From: Candidatus Nomurabacteria bacterium GW2011_GWF2_43_8
Lineage (GTDB): Bacteria; Patescibacteriota; Minisyncoccia; Phycocordibacterales; UBA9973
Assembly: GCA_001000035.1 (NCBI GenBank)
Contig: LCGX01000001.1
Span: forward strand, 1-26,566
Direction of reading: 5' to 3'
Length of the DNA stretch: 26,566 bases
Part shown: in pieces, positions 7,599-15,081 of the stretch
Numbering within the stretch: position 1 is the first letter of the stretch
Layout: the number at the start of each line of letters is the position of its first letter
Program-made: the position numbers and the translations under genes
Notes under the pieces: model-generated
Databases searched by the model: none
What the model saw: only the letters and a program-made list of their open reading frames with translations
What the model was told of the DNA's origin: nothing

Positions 7599-7646
7599 AG
7601 CCCGCCGGTGAAGCAAGGCTAAGGCCTTCTTCTGCCCGGTCGGGCT
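7599..7646. terminator. Probable bidirectional terminator between convergent genes
   Basis: AGCCCGCCGG (7599-7608) pairs with CCGGTCGGGCT (7636-7646), 10 bp with one bulged base. Outer AACGA/TCGTT bases can extend it. It lies just after the rsmI stop and at the end of the minus-strand small-gene region. On the minus strand the stem is followed by a pyrimidine-rich TTTCTTCGTTC; the plus-strand side lacks a T-run, so the minus-strand role is better supported. Confidence 0.5.
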
Positions 7647-7666
7647 GTCGTTGATGTGGGCTGCGG

Positions 7667-7735
7667 TTACGAGATGAACGGCTCTTTTTTGGGGTCGAGG
7701 CCCCCGGGGAGTTTATCCCCACTACCGGAACTCAT
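7667..7735 (-). CDS. Possible 22-aa micro-ORF with Shine-Dalgarno
   Basis: On the minus strand an AAAGGAGA motif lies 6-7 bases before an ATG at 7735, and 22 codons follow (MSSGSGDKLPGGLDPKKEPF then IS) before TAA. The ribosome binding site is better than almost any other in the window. Against a coding role, the same bases form two GC-rich hairpins (GGGGA/TCCCC and GGGG/CCCC), so the stretch may be structured RNA or part of the transcript end. I do not recognise the peptide. Confidence 0.3.
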   Translation of the reverse strand: MSSGSGDKLPGGLDPKKEPFIS

Positions 7736-7760
7736 TTTGTCTCTCCTTTTCTCTGTGGTG

Positions 7761-7970
7761 TTACCCCGCAAGGATGCGAGGAAGTGGCTTGTCCTCGATC
7801 ACAACAAGCCGCCCAAGCCCGTAGTGCTCACTAGCGTATCGTTCGCCCTCCTTTTGAACCTCCCAAGGGAGGAGGTTGTCGTTTAGGTTGAGTTCGAAGT
7901 GGGCGGGGCGCAAGACCCCCCTCAAGGGTCTACTGACATCGTGCCGGATGTAGCAAAAACGCACCTTCAT
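7761..7970 (-). CDS. Small hypothetical protein of 69 aa, GC-rich, strong ribosome binding site
   Basis: The ORF starts MKVRFCYIRHDVSRPLRGV and ends DKPLPRILAG. The start was chosen because GGAGGG lies exactly 7 nt before the ATG at 7970; the frame stays open further upstream into the priA end but has no such signal. It begins 22 nt after the priA stop on the same strand, so it is likely co-transcribed with priA. No signal peptide, membrane helix or cysteine motif is visible, and I do not recognise a family. Base composition is clearly richer in G+C than its neighbours, which suggests a different origin. The opposite strand has an overlapping open frame (7656-7886), which I judged to be the shadow. 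Confidence 0.55.
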   Translation of the reverse strand: MKVRFCYIRHDVSRPLRGVLRPAHFELNLNDNLLPWEVQKEGERYASEHYGLGRLVVIEDKPLPRILAG

Positions 7971-7977
7971 GTCGTTT

Positions 7978-7983
7978 CCCTCC
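7978..7983 (-). promoter_or_regulatory. Strong Shine-Dalgarno for the 69-aa ORF
   Basis: GGAGGG on the minus strand lies 7 nt before the ATG at 7970. Most other genes here lack such a motif, so this site decides the start and marks the ORF as translated differently from its neighbours. Confidence 0.65.
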
Positions 7984-7992
7984 GTTAATTTT

Positions 7993-9936
7993 TTACAACA
8001 AATCTTCCGGATCCACAAGGATTTCAAAATTAGACGGAAGATATAGGAGTTTGTCAAGTAGAATTTCATCGATAGACGAATTATGGGAAATTTCAGGCAG
8101 GGACCATTTTGAAGGATCAATTTTTAAAAGCGCGTTGGTCACGTATTTATTTTTCAATTGCGCTACAAATCCGCTGAAAATCTCCGGAGAATATTCCTTG
8201 AAAATTTCTTTCAGAGTTTCTTTGGCTTTTTTCGTCTGTTCTTTGTCCCCCAGGTATGTGATTTTTATAAAACGTTTGAAAGGCGGATAGCCGAATTTTT
8301 TCCTCTCTTCCAGCTCTCCGCGCACGAAAGGCAGGAAGTTCTCCGATTCAATAGCACGGATTACTTCATCTTTTTCATTCTTGGTTTGAATAATAAGTTT
8401 CTCCGATGTGTTGCCGATCATTGAAAACACGATTTGTATGATTTTTTCGCTCATTCTGAAATTCGGAATGCTCCAAAGCGAGTCAAAAGACGCGATGATG
8501 GACAGCGGTATTTTGTTTTTCAGATAAAAAAAAGCCATTTCCGTGCCGATTAATATCGAGCCCGGGTTTGATTCAAATTCTTTGATGATTTTTTGGGCGC
8601 CTCTGCCTGTTTTGGCCGATTCTTTATCCAATTTAAAAATTTTTATTTTTGGAAAAAGTTTCTTGGCTTCTTCCTGCACGGTGTCCGTACCGATGCCGAG
8701 AGGCACGAGATTCCAGCTCCCGCAAGAGGCGCAGGCGGTGTCTCCGCTTTTTTCTTCCCCGCACCGGTTGCAGACGAACATTCTTTTTTTGCCCCGATGG
8801 GACAAGTATAAAACCAGAGGAGTTCCGCATTTACCGCAACTTACCGTCTCGCCGCAATCCCGGCACAGAGTTTCCGTTGCCAGCCCCTTTCTCAGGGAAA
8901 AAATAAACACGCTCTTTTTGTCTTTCAGGGCCGATTTTATTCCTTCCGTGCTTTGACTTTTGAGTACCTGGAATTTTTTTCCGTCTTCTTTTTGCCCTTT
9001 ATTTGAAATTTCTATTTCACCCAAAAAATCGATTCTGAAAGACAGCGGGTAGAGGGGGTTGAGGTTTTCCATATCTTTTCTTCCGATTGTCTCAAAACGC
9101 AGCATTTCATCGGCTATTATGAGTTTGGCGTTTATTTTTGAAGCATAAATTTCCGTGAAAACTCTCAGGTCTAAATGAGGCCTTCTGATTGTTTTATAGG
9201 CGTTCGAGTTTTCATGTTCCAGAATTATAGTGCCTATATCTTTTTTAGGGATAGACAAAAACGGCGCGGTTCCCAAAATAAGAACCGGATGGGAAGAAGC
9301 CATTATTTTTTCATAGATCGCCAGGTTTTTTTGGGGGCTCATTCCGCTCGATACGGCAAAAACGAACTGTTCTATGCCTTTTGATAACTGTTCGGCGAAA
9401 TTATTTATGTCGATTTCGGTCGGCAGAACCATAAAAACCGACTTACCGCGGGCAAAAGATTCGCGGATTAGGGTTTTGTAGACGGATACGCGATCAGAGA
9501 ATGGATATTGGAACAGCAATTTTTCGGTTTTCAGGGAAGGGCGGTCCTTAAGAGAGTTTCCCCAAGGACCGTCCTTGGCAGAAATATTTTTTATCTTATC
9601 GTATTCTTCCAAAAAAATATTTGGAATCAGGGACGCAACTGCGTTGTTTTTATTTTGCGTAAAATATTTTCCGGTATCAAAAATCGTGTCCATAAATTCT
9701 TTCAAGAAAACGGAACTCCCTTTATTTTCCGTTACTTTTCTCAAACTGAAATCCATCCCCTTGACATTACTTTTTCTATCTTTCAGTTCCTCGGAAGATA
9801 CCACTAGGGCCAGGGTTTTTTTGCTTTTTATCGGGATAGAAACAATACTGCCCGGAGATATGTCAAGAACGGTAAAATAAGTGAGGTCGCCCTTCGGGAT
9901 GCCTTTTTTAAGCGGTATTACGGATATTATTTTCAT
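7993..9936 (-). CDS. priA: PriA-family primosomal protein N', helicase motifs lost
   Basis: A 647-aa homologue of the replication-restart helicase PriA. The zinc-binding module is intact with eight cysteines (C358, C361, C367, C370, C389, C392, C402, C405). The C-terminal GYPPFKRFIKI block is also typical. The ATPase is not preserved. The Walker A region, expected as GxTGSGKTE, reads QYPFSDRVSVY (about 143-153). DEEH reads as LEHEN (239-243), the GSATPS block reads IADEMLRF, and the GRAGR arginine-finger motif is MIGNTSEK (506-513). It is therefore probably a DNA- or primosome-binding protein without helicase activity. Residues 120-132 are encoded by a palindromic mini-element. An extended -10 (TGTTAGAAT) lies 15 nt upstream of the ATG. 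A second, active PriA elsewhere in the genome cannot be excluded. Confidence 0.85.
   Translation of the reverse strand: MKIISVIPLKKGIPKGDLTYFTVLDISPGSIVSIPIKSKKTLALVVSSEELKDRKSNVKGMDFSLRKVTENKGSSVFLKEFMDTIFDTGKYFTQNKNNAVASLIPNIFLEEYDKIKNISAKDGPWGNSLKDRPSLKTEKLLFQYPFSDRVSVYKTLIRESFARGKSVFMVLPTEIDINNFAEQLSKGIEQFVFAVSSGMSPQKNLAIYEKIMASSHPVLILGTAPFLSIPKKDIGTIILEHENSNAYKTIRRPHLDLRVFTEIYASKINAKLIIADEMLRFETIGRKDMENLNPLYPLSFRIDFLGEIEISNKGQKEDGKKFQVLKSQSTEGIKSALKDKKSVFIFSLRKGLATETLCRDCGETVSCGKCGTPLVLYLSHRGKKRMFVCNRCGEEKSGDTACASCGSWNLVPLGIGTDTVQEEAKKLFPKIKIFKLDKESAKTGRGAQKIIKEFESNPGSILIGTEMAFFYLKNKIPLSIIASFDSLWSIPNFRMSEKIIQIVFSMIGNTSEKLIIQTKNEKDEVIRAIESENFLPFVRGELEERKKFGYPPFKRFIKITYLGDKEQTKKAKETLKEIFKEYSPEIFSGFVAQLKNKYVTNALLKIDPSKWSLPEISHNSSIDEILLDKLLYLPSNFEILVDPEDLL
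9543..9578 (-). repeat. Palindromic X-X'-X mini-element in priA
   Basis: On the plus strand GGTCCTT (9543-9549) pairs with AAGGACC (9564-9570). The same middle arm also forms a 17-nt palindrome, CCAAGGAC-C-GTCCTTGG (9562-9578). The element keeps the priA frame and encodes residues about 120-132 (AKDGPWGNSLKDR) between the N-terminal domain and the former Walker A region. Confidence 0.75.
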
Positions 9937-9951
9937 AAGTTCGTATGTTTC

Positions 9952-9960
9952 ATTCTAACA
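9952..9960 (-). promoter_or_regulatory. Extended -10 upstream of priA
   Basis: TGTTAGAAT on the minus strand fits TGnTAnnnT. It lies 15 nt before the priA ATG, giving a predicted leader of roughly 8 nt. No Shine-Dalgarno is present in that leader. It is back-to-back with the mreB -10 in a 48-bp divergent spacer. Confidence 0.4.
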
Positions 9961-9968
9961 CGAAAATA

Positions 9969-9977
9969 TGCTATATT
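9969..9977 (+). promoter_or_regulatory. Extended -10 for mreB, leaderless type
   Basis: TGC-TATATT ends 7 nt before the mreB ATG. Transcription starting 6-8 nt downstream of the -10 would begin at or next to the start codon. No Shine-Dalgarno is present. Confidence 0.55.
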
Positions 9978-9984
9978 ATTTCAC

Positions 9985-10998
9985 ATGGGATTTTTTTTAC
10001 GCAAATTGGGGATAGATCTGGGCACAGCCAATACCTTGGTATTTGTGCCGGGCAAGGGCGTGGTGCTGAACGAGCCTTCGGTGGTGGCGGTTTCCGAGCA
10101 GGATAATAAGATTTTGGCTATCGGTGTTGAGGCCAAAGACATGATTGGCAAAACCCCTGATTCGATAATCACTTACTGCCCGATGAAGGACGGAGTTATT
10201 GCCGATTATCGGGTAACCGAAGCGATGCTTCGTTATTTTATCGGGAAGGCAATGGGCAAATTCAGTTTTTTTAAGCCGGATGTTATGGTCTCCGTTCCGG
10301 CCGGGGTCTCGTCGACCGAGAGGCGGGCCGTGGTAGAAGCGGCCATTCGCGCCGGCGCCAAAAACGCCTATGTAGTGAAAGAGCCGATTTTGGCGGCCAT
10401 CGGAGCGGGAATTCCGATTTACGAATCGAAAGGGTATATGGTAGTTGATATCGGCGGAGGCACGACGGATGTGGCGGTCATATCTTTAGGCGGAATCGTG
10501 GCTTCCACTTCGGTGAAATGTGCTGGTAATAAAATAGACCAGGCGATAGCAGATTATATCAAGAAAACTTTTAATTTGGCGATAGGCGACCGAACAGCTG
10601 AAGAAGTAAAAATAAAAATCGGTGCGGCCGTACCGCTCGAAGAAGAACTCCGGGTAACGATTAAGGGGCGCGATTTTATTCAGGGGTTGCCACGTTCGGC
10701 GCAAGTCGGGACAAATGAAATAGTTAAAGCCATAGATGGTGAATTGAGGCAGATTATAAAAGCTGTCAAAGACGTCCTTCAAGAAACTCCGCCGGAACTC
10801 GCGTCCGATATCATTGACCACGGGATAATCATGACCGGCGGTTCGTCCCAATTGCGTAATTTCACCGATTTGGTTTATCGGAAAACTGGGGTCAAGGCGA
10901 CTCTGGCGGAAGATCCTCTTTTTTGTGTGGTTAAAGGGACCGGCATAGCTCTCGAGCACTTGAACGTTTATAAAAAAACGGTCTTAAGTAAAAAATAA
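9985..10998 (+). CDS. mreB: Rod-shape-determining actin homologue MreB
   Basis: A 337-aa actin-family ATPase that forms membrane-attached filaments directing lateral cell-wall synthesis. The phosphate-1 motif is GIDLGTANTLVF, phosphate-2 is VVDIGGGTTDVAVISLGGIV, and the adenosine motif is MTGGSSQLRNF. The N-terminal MGFFLRKLG resembles the short amphipathic membrane-binding start of MreB proteins. Length is normal. It is not followed by mreC/mreD, which is unusual for rod-shape clusters; instead it overlaps a delta'-like gene by 1 nt. An extended -10 directly before the ATG suggests its own leaderless promoter, divergent from priA. Confidence 0.96.
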   Translation: MGFFLRKLGIDLGTANTLVFVPGKGVVLNEPSVVAVSEQDNKILAIGVEAKDMIGKTPDSIITYCPMKDGVIADYRVTEAMLRYFIGKAMGKFSFFKPDVMVSVPAGVSSTERRAVVEAAIRAGAKNAYVVKEPILAAIGAGIPIYESKGYMVVDIGGGTTDVAVISLGGIVASTSVKCAGNKIDQAIADYIKKTFNLAIGDRTAEEVKIKIGAAVPLEEELRVTIKGRDFIQGLPRSAQVGTNEIVKAIDGELRQIIKAVKDVLQETPPELASDIIDHGIIMTGGSSQLRNFTDLVYRKTGVKATLAEDPLFCVVKGTGIALEHLNVYKKTVLSKK

Positions 10999-11714
10999 TG
11001 ATCGGAAAGCATTTAAATAAAGACAATCCCCACCACGCATATTTGATAGAAGGCGCGCGGGACGAGATTGTGCCGGAGATTTTGAAATTTTGCGAGGCCT
11101 TGGGCGTAAAGACCGTCGGCAATCCGGATTTTTACCATATCTCCATCAATAATTTTAAAATAGACGAAGCGTTTGACCTGCGTTCGATGTCTTCCGATAA
11201 AAGTTTTTCTTCGGCTAAAAAAATTTTCATCTTATGCGTGAACAGTTTTTCTTTGGATGCGCAGAATGTCTTACTCAAAATGTTTGAAGAACCGAGAGAG
11301 AACACTCATTTTTTTATGATTGTGCCGGATGTGAACGCCTTATTGAAAACTCTCGTTTCTAGATTCTACTTAATTAAGCCGGAGCCGGGAGTAAATAGAG
11401 AACATGAAGCCGCAAATAAATTTATCGCTATGCCCTTGCAAAATAGGATAGATTTCATTAAAGAATTGTTAGTAGAGCCGGAGGAGGAAGATGAAGAGGG
11501 TAATGAAATTGCCGTGCTTGATTCTACCCGCTCAAAAGCTTTAAAATTTCTAAATGCGCTGGAATCCACTCTTCATAAAAAGCTGATAAAAAATCCTTCG
11601 AGTTTTACTTTTTTTGATCACTTTTTCAAAGTTCGGGAGTTTCTCCGCATGCCCGGCTCTTCTACGAAAAACTTGATGGAATCCGTGGCATTAATTGTGC
11701 CGGAAATAAAATAG
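10998..11714 (+). CDS. holB: DNA polymerase III delta'-like clamp-loader subunit
   Basis: A 238-aa protein resembling clamp-loader delta'. The segments NVLLKMFEEPRENTHFFMIV and LLKTLVSRFYLI match the conserved region around LLKxLEEPPxxxxFIL and the SRC motif (here SRF). The N-terminus HHAYLIEGARDEIVP occupies the P-loop position but has no GxxGxGKS, as is common for delta'. The zinc-binding cysteines of larger relatives are absent, and the protein is shorter than the usual 300-330 aa. It overlaps the mreB stop (TAATG) and lies 4 nt before the first Cys-rich gene, so all three are probably co-transcribed. It could instead be a generic AAA+ relative; the symbol is tentative. Confidence 0.7.
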   Translation: MIGKHLNKDNPHHAYLIEGARDEIVPEILKFCEALGVKTVGNPDFYHISINNFKIDEAFDLRSMSSDKSFSSAKKIFILCVNSFSLDAQNVLLKMFEEPRENTHFFMIVPDVNALLKTLVSRFYLIKPEPGVNREHEAANKFIAMPLQNRIDFIKELLVEPEEEDEEGNEIAVLDSTRSKALKFLNALESTLHKKLIKNPSSFTFFDHFFKVREFLRMPGSSTKNLMESVALIVPEIK

Positions 11715-11718
11715 TTTT

Positions 11719-13395
11719 ATGCAACAGGAAACCAAGGTTTGTCAAAATTGTAAAAAAGAATTCGTGATTGAACCGGACGATTTTGGATTTTATGAAAAAA
11801 TAGGGGTGCTTCCGCCCAAAATGTGTCCAGAATGTCGTATGCAGCTACGTCTTTGTTTTAAAAATGAAAGGCGTTTTTATAAACGCATTTGTGATAACTG
11901 CAAAAAGGACATTATCGCTATCTACAGCGCGAATAAGCCTTATCCTGTTTGGTGCTCTGAGTGCTGGTGGAGCAGCGATTTAGATCCGCAGAAATACGCT
12001 GTGGATTATAATCCCAACAAATCTTTTTATGAGCAATTTAATGAGGTTTGGATAAAAGCTCCCAAGCAGGCCCTGGCTGGGATGAGAAATGTAAATTGCT
12101 TTTACTTGAACAACACAGCCGATAATAAAAACTGCTATCTGATTATAGAGAGTTCTAATAATGAAAACTGCATACATTGCTATTGGATACAGCTCTCAAA
12201 AGATTTAGTTGACTGTTCTTTTACGAACAAAGTAGAACTTTCGTACGAAGTTGATGATTGTTACGACTGTAATTCTCTTAAATTTTCTAAAGGGTGCCAT
12301 AGCTGTCTCGATAGCTCTTTTCTACTCGATTGCCGAAATTGTCAGAATTGCCTAGGCTGCATAAATTTGCGCGGACAAAAGTATATTATTTTCAATAAAC
12401 AGTATTCCAAAGAAGAGTATGAAAATAAATTAAAATCCTTCAAATTAGATACGCACTCAGGTGTAGAATCTTTTAAAAAACAATTTCAAGACTTTATAAA
12501 AGACAAGCCGAGAAAGTTTGCCGAGATTACCAATGCCGTTAACTCTACGGGAAATTACATGACGAATGTCAAGAATAACAGATATTGCTTTCATTCTTAT
12601 GAAGCGGAAGACAACGCTTACTCTATCCATGTTTGGCGAGGAGCAAAAGACTGTATGGACTGCAACACCGCCGGAAGGGCTGCGGAATTAATATATAATT
12701 CGCTCAATACGGGCATCGAAGCATCGAATGTGACCTGTTCCCAATACTGCTGGAGTTCGCAATTTATGGAATACTGCCTGAATTGCCCAGATTCAAATCA
12801 TAGTTTTGGATGCGCCAGTTTGGTCAAGGGGTCCTATTTTATTTTAAACAAGCAATACACCAAAGAAGATTACAAAAAATTGCGCGCGGAGATTATTGCG
12901 AAAATGAAAAAGGAAGGTATTTACGGAGATTTTTTTCCGAAGGAATTGTCTCCGTTCGGATATAATGAGTCCTTGGTAATGGATGAGTTTCCGCTCACTA
13001 AAGAAGAAGCGCTAGCAGAGGGTTTCAAATGGGAAGACACACCACGCGGAACATATGGCAAAGAAACAGTAGATTGGAAAAAATTCCCTGATTCTATTTT
13101 AGACTTGTCGTCGGATTTTGATGTTGGAAAAGAAGTTTTTATCTGCATGGAATGTAAAAAAAATTATCGGATTATCGAAGACGAACTTTCTTTTTATCGG
13201 AGAATGCAAATACCAATTCCAAGAAATTGTCCCGAGTGCCGGCACGATAAGCGTGTTAAAAATAGGGGACCAAATAAACTTTGGCATCGGAAGTGCATGC
13301 GAGAAGGTTGTCAAAATGAATTTGAAACGCCCTACGCCGCAGAAAAACCGGAAATAATTTACTGCGACGAATGTTATAAACGGCTGGTTTATTAA
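11719..13395 (+). CDS. Large Cys-rich zinc-ribbon/repeat protein, paralogue 1
   Basis: A 558-aa protein of unknown function. N-terminal paired zinc ribbons have C8/C11/C36/C39 and C58/C61/C79/C82. A matching C-terminal pair has C476/C479/C504/C507 and C526/C531/C549/C552. The pairs share the pattern C-x2-C...FY..(I/M)..P..CPECR...R...C-x2-4-C...YC-x2-C, so the ends look like duplicates of one module. Between them lie two Cys/Asn-rich repeat stretches, each closing with a GC..L....Y.I.NKQY(S/T)KE(E/D)Y motif (about 213-234 and 364-386). A conserved block containing GYNES and FPLTKEEA follows. No signal peptide or membrane helix is visible. The core could be a beta-solenoid with stacked cysteines (inference). 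It lies 4 nt after the delta'-like gene. Confidence 0.85.
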   Translation: MQQETKVCQNCKKEFVIEPDDFGFYEKIGVLPPKMCPECRMQLRLCFKNERRFYKRICDNCKKDIIAIYSANKPYPVWCSECWWSSDLDPQKYAVDYNPNKSFYEQFNEVWIKAPKQALAGMRNVNCFYLNNTADNKNCYLIIESSNNENCIHCYWIQLSKDLVDCSFTNKVELSYEVDDCYDCNSLKFSKGCHSCLDSSFLLDCRNCQNCLGCINLRGQKYIIFNKQYSKEEYENKLKSFKLDTHSGVESFKKQFQDFIKDKPRKFAEITNAVNSTGNYMTNVKNNRYCFHSYEAEDNAYSIHVWRGAKDCMDCNTAGRAAELIYNSLNTGIEASNVTCSQYCWSSQFMEYCLNCPDSNHSFGCASLVKGSYFILNKQYTKEDYKKLRAEIIAKMKKEGIYGDFFPKELSPFGYNESLVMDEFPLTKEEALAEGFKWEDTPRGTYGKETVDWKKFPDSILDLSSDFDVGKEVFICMECKKNYRIIEDELSFYRRMQIPIPRNCPECRHDKRVKNRGPNKLWHRKCMREGCQNEFETPYAAEKPEIIYCDECYKRLVY

Positions 13396-13407
13396 GTTTT
13401 TTATCTA

Positions 13408-13416
13408 TGATATAGT
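13408..13416 (+). promoter_or_regulatory. Extended -10 for frr, leaderless type
   Basis: TGA-TATAGT ends exactly 6 nt before the frr ATG at 13423. There is no Shine-Dalgarno, so the transcript should start at the start codon. Confidence 0.6.
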
Positions 13417-13422
13417 AGAGCC

Positions 13423-13974
13423 ATGCAATATAATTTTTCCAATTTTAAGGCGGAACTCAAAAGAGCGGAAGAATTTTTGGGCAAGGAATACAGCCAGCTC
13501 AATATCGGCCGAGCGTCGCCGATGGTCCTCGACGGCGTGTCGGTGGAGTCCTATGGCTCTTACGTTCCGCTGAAAAATGTAGCTTCCGTGTCCATCGAAG
13601 ACCCGAAGACCTTGCGTGTTTCGCCCTGGGACAAGAGCCAGATCAAGGGCGTGGAAAAAGCGATTGCCGGCGCCAATTTAGGCCTTTCGGTGGTGGTAGA
13701 TGATTCAGGCATCCGGGTTATTTTTCCACAACTGACGACCGAAACCAGGCAGACCTTGGTAAAAGTTTTGAAGGAAAAATTGGAAGAGCAGAGAATTACC
13801 GTGCGCAAGGAGCGCGAGCGCGTCTGGGACGACGTCCAGGCAAAAGAAAAAGAAGGAAAGATCACCGAAGATGAAAAATTCCGGGCTAAGGAAGAACTGC
13901 AAAAAATCATCGACGAAGCGAATAGAAACCTGGAAGCGCATTTTACCCGCAAAGAGAAAGAAGTGATGGGATAA
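13423..13974 (+). CDS. frr: Ribosome recycling factor
   Basis: A 183-aa protein that, with EF-G, splits the ribosome after termination. The family blocks LNIGRASPMVLDGVSVESYGSY, SIEDPKTLRVSPWD and RITVRKERERVWDDVQAKEKEGKITEDEKFRA are present, and the length is exactly typical (about 185 aa). It lies between two of the three Cys-rich paralogues, 27 nt after the first, and 6 nt before the site-2 protease gene. The gene pair frr-rseP is a common arrangement, in which uppS and cdsA often sit between them; those two are absent here. Confidence 0.97.
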   Translation: MQYNFSNFKAELKRAEEFLGKEYSQLNIGRASPMVLDGVSVESYGSYVPLKNVASVSIEDPKTLRVSPWDKSQIKGVEKAIAGANLGLSVVVDDSGIRVIFPQLTTETRQTLVKVLKEKLEEQRITVRKERERVWDDVQAKEKEGKITEDEKFRAKEELQKIIDEANRNLEAHFTRKEKEVMG

Positions 13975-13980
13975 ACCAAT

Positions 13981-15081
13981 ATGAGTATAATTATTTTTTT
14001 AATCATTTTATTAGTCCTTGTCTTAGTCCACGAGTTCGGACATTTTTTTACCGCCAAAAGGTTCGGCATCAGGGTGGATGAATTCGGCTTCGGCTTTCCA
14101 CCGAAATTATTCGGCTGGAAAAAAGGGGAAACGGAATATTCTGTTAACGCCTTGCCGTTCGGAGGATTTGTCAAAATTTTTGGAGAGAATCCCGACGAAG
14201 AAAATACGAGCGGTCCCGACGCAGGCAGAAGTTTTGTAAACAAGCCGAAATGGCAGCAGGCCATGGTGCTTTTTGCCGGGGTCTTCGCCAATTTTCTACT
14301 GGCCTGGCTTTTGTTTTCCGCGGGCTTCATATCTGGGCTTCCAACCTCCGCCGACAGCAAGCTTGCTAGCTACAACCTGGAGGATGTAAACTTGGTCGTC
14401 ATTTCCATTCTTAAAAATTCTCCGGCAGAGAATGCCGGGCTGCAGGTCGGGGATAAAATTGTCAGTTTGAAGAATAACAGCGATTTCACGTCCGAGATTA
14501 ATCCGGAAAAAGTAAAATCTTTTGTTTTAGAAAGCAGAGACAAAGAAATTGAAATCGGCTATTTACGCAGCCGAGACACAGAGATCAAGTTTGTGAAAGC
14601 GGTACCCGCGGTAAATGAAGTGACCGGCAGCCCGGAAATCGGCATATCGATGGATATGATCGGCACGGCTAAATTGCCCTTTTTTACGGCTTTGTATGAA
14701 GGAATGAAGCTCAACCTAAATGTCACTAAAAACACCGCTATTGGGCTTTTTACACTTATTTACGAGGGTATTTTAGGCAGGGGCAGTTTGGAAGGGATTG
14801 CCGGGCCGGTCGGCATAGTGGGTATCGTAGGGGATGCCTACCAGTTTGGTTTCGTTTACCTCCTTTCTTTTGCTGCTTTGATTTCCATAAATTTGGCGAT
14901 TATAAACTTATTTCCGTTTCCGGCGCTCGATGGCGGACGGCTTTTGTTCCTGCTGATCGAAAAAATCAAGGGCTCGCGCATAAACTTGAAATTTGCCAAC
15001 GCGGCCAACATGGTCGGTTTTTCCCTTCTGATACTTCTGATGCTCATCGTCACTTACCACGACATAATTAAATTGTTTTAA
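13981..15081 (+). CDS. rseP: RseP-type membrane-embedded site-2 zinc metalloprotease
   Basis: A 366-aa intramembrane protease (peptidase family M50). The zinc-binding HEFGH (residues 17-21) is in the first membrane helix. The second active-site motif NLFPFPALDGG (309-319) supplies the aspartate D317. A single PDZ domain (about residues 135-210, with SPAENAGLQVGDKIVSL) lies between. Four hydrophobic segments are visible. RseP proteins cleave anti-sigma factors or leftover signal peptides. The stop overlaps the start of the next Cys-rich gene by one base (TAATG), implying translational coupling. Length and motifs are normal. Confidence 0.94.
   Translation: MSIIIFLIILLVLVLVHEFGHFFTAKRFGIRVDEFGFGFPPKLFGWKKGETEYSVNALPFGGFVKIFGENPDEENTSGPDAGRSFVNKPKWQQAMVLFAGVFANFLLAWLLFSAGFISGLPTSADSKLASYNLEDVNLVVISILKNSPAENAGLQVGDKIVSLKNNSDFTSEINPEKVKSFVLESRDKEIEIGYLRSRDTEIKFVKAVPAVNEVTGSPEIGISMDMIGTAKLPFFTALYEGMKLNLNVTKNTAIGLFTLIYEGILGRGSLEGIAGPVGIVGIVGDAYQFGFVYLLSFAALISINLAIINLFPFPALDGGRLLFLLIEKIKGSRINLKFANAANMVGFSLLILLMLIVTYHDIIKLF

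Noticed and set aside
7656..7886. 76-codon plus-strand ORF downstream of rsmI
   Set aside because: It overlaps the minus-strand 69-aa ORF, which has a strong Shine-Dalgarno; the plus ORF has no start signal and a low-complexity hydrophobic sequence.
10998..11714. Missing Walker A in the delta'-like protein as evidence of inactivation
   Set aside because: Delta' subunits commonly lack a working P-loop, so this is expected for the family, unlike the situation in PriA.
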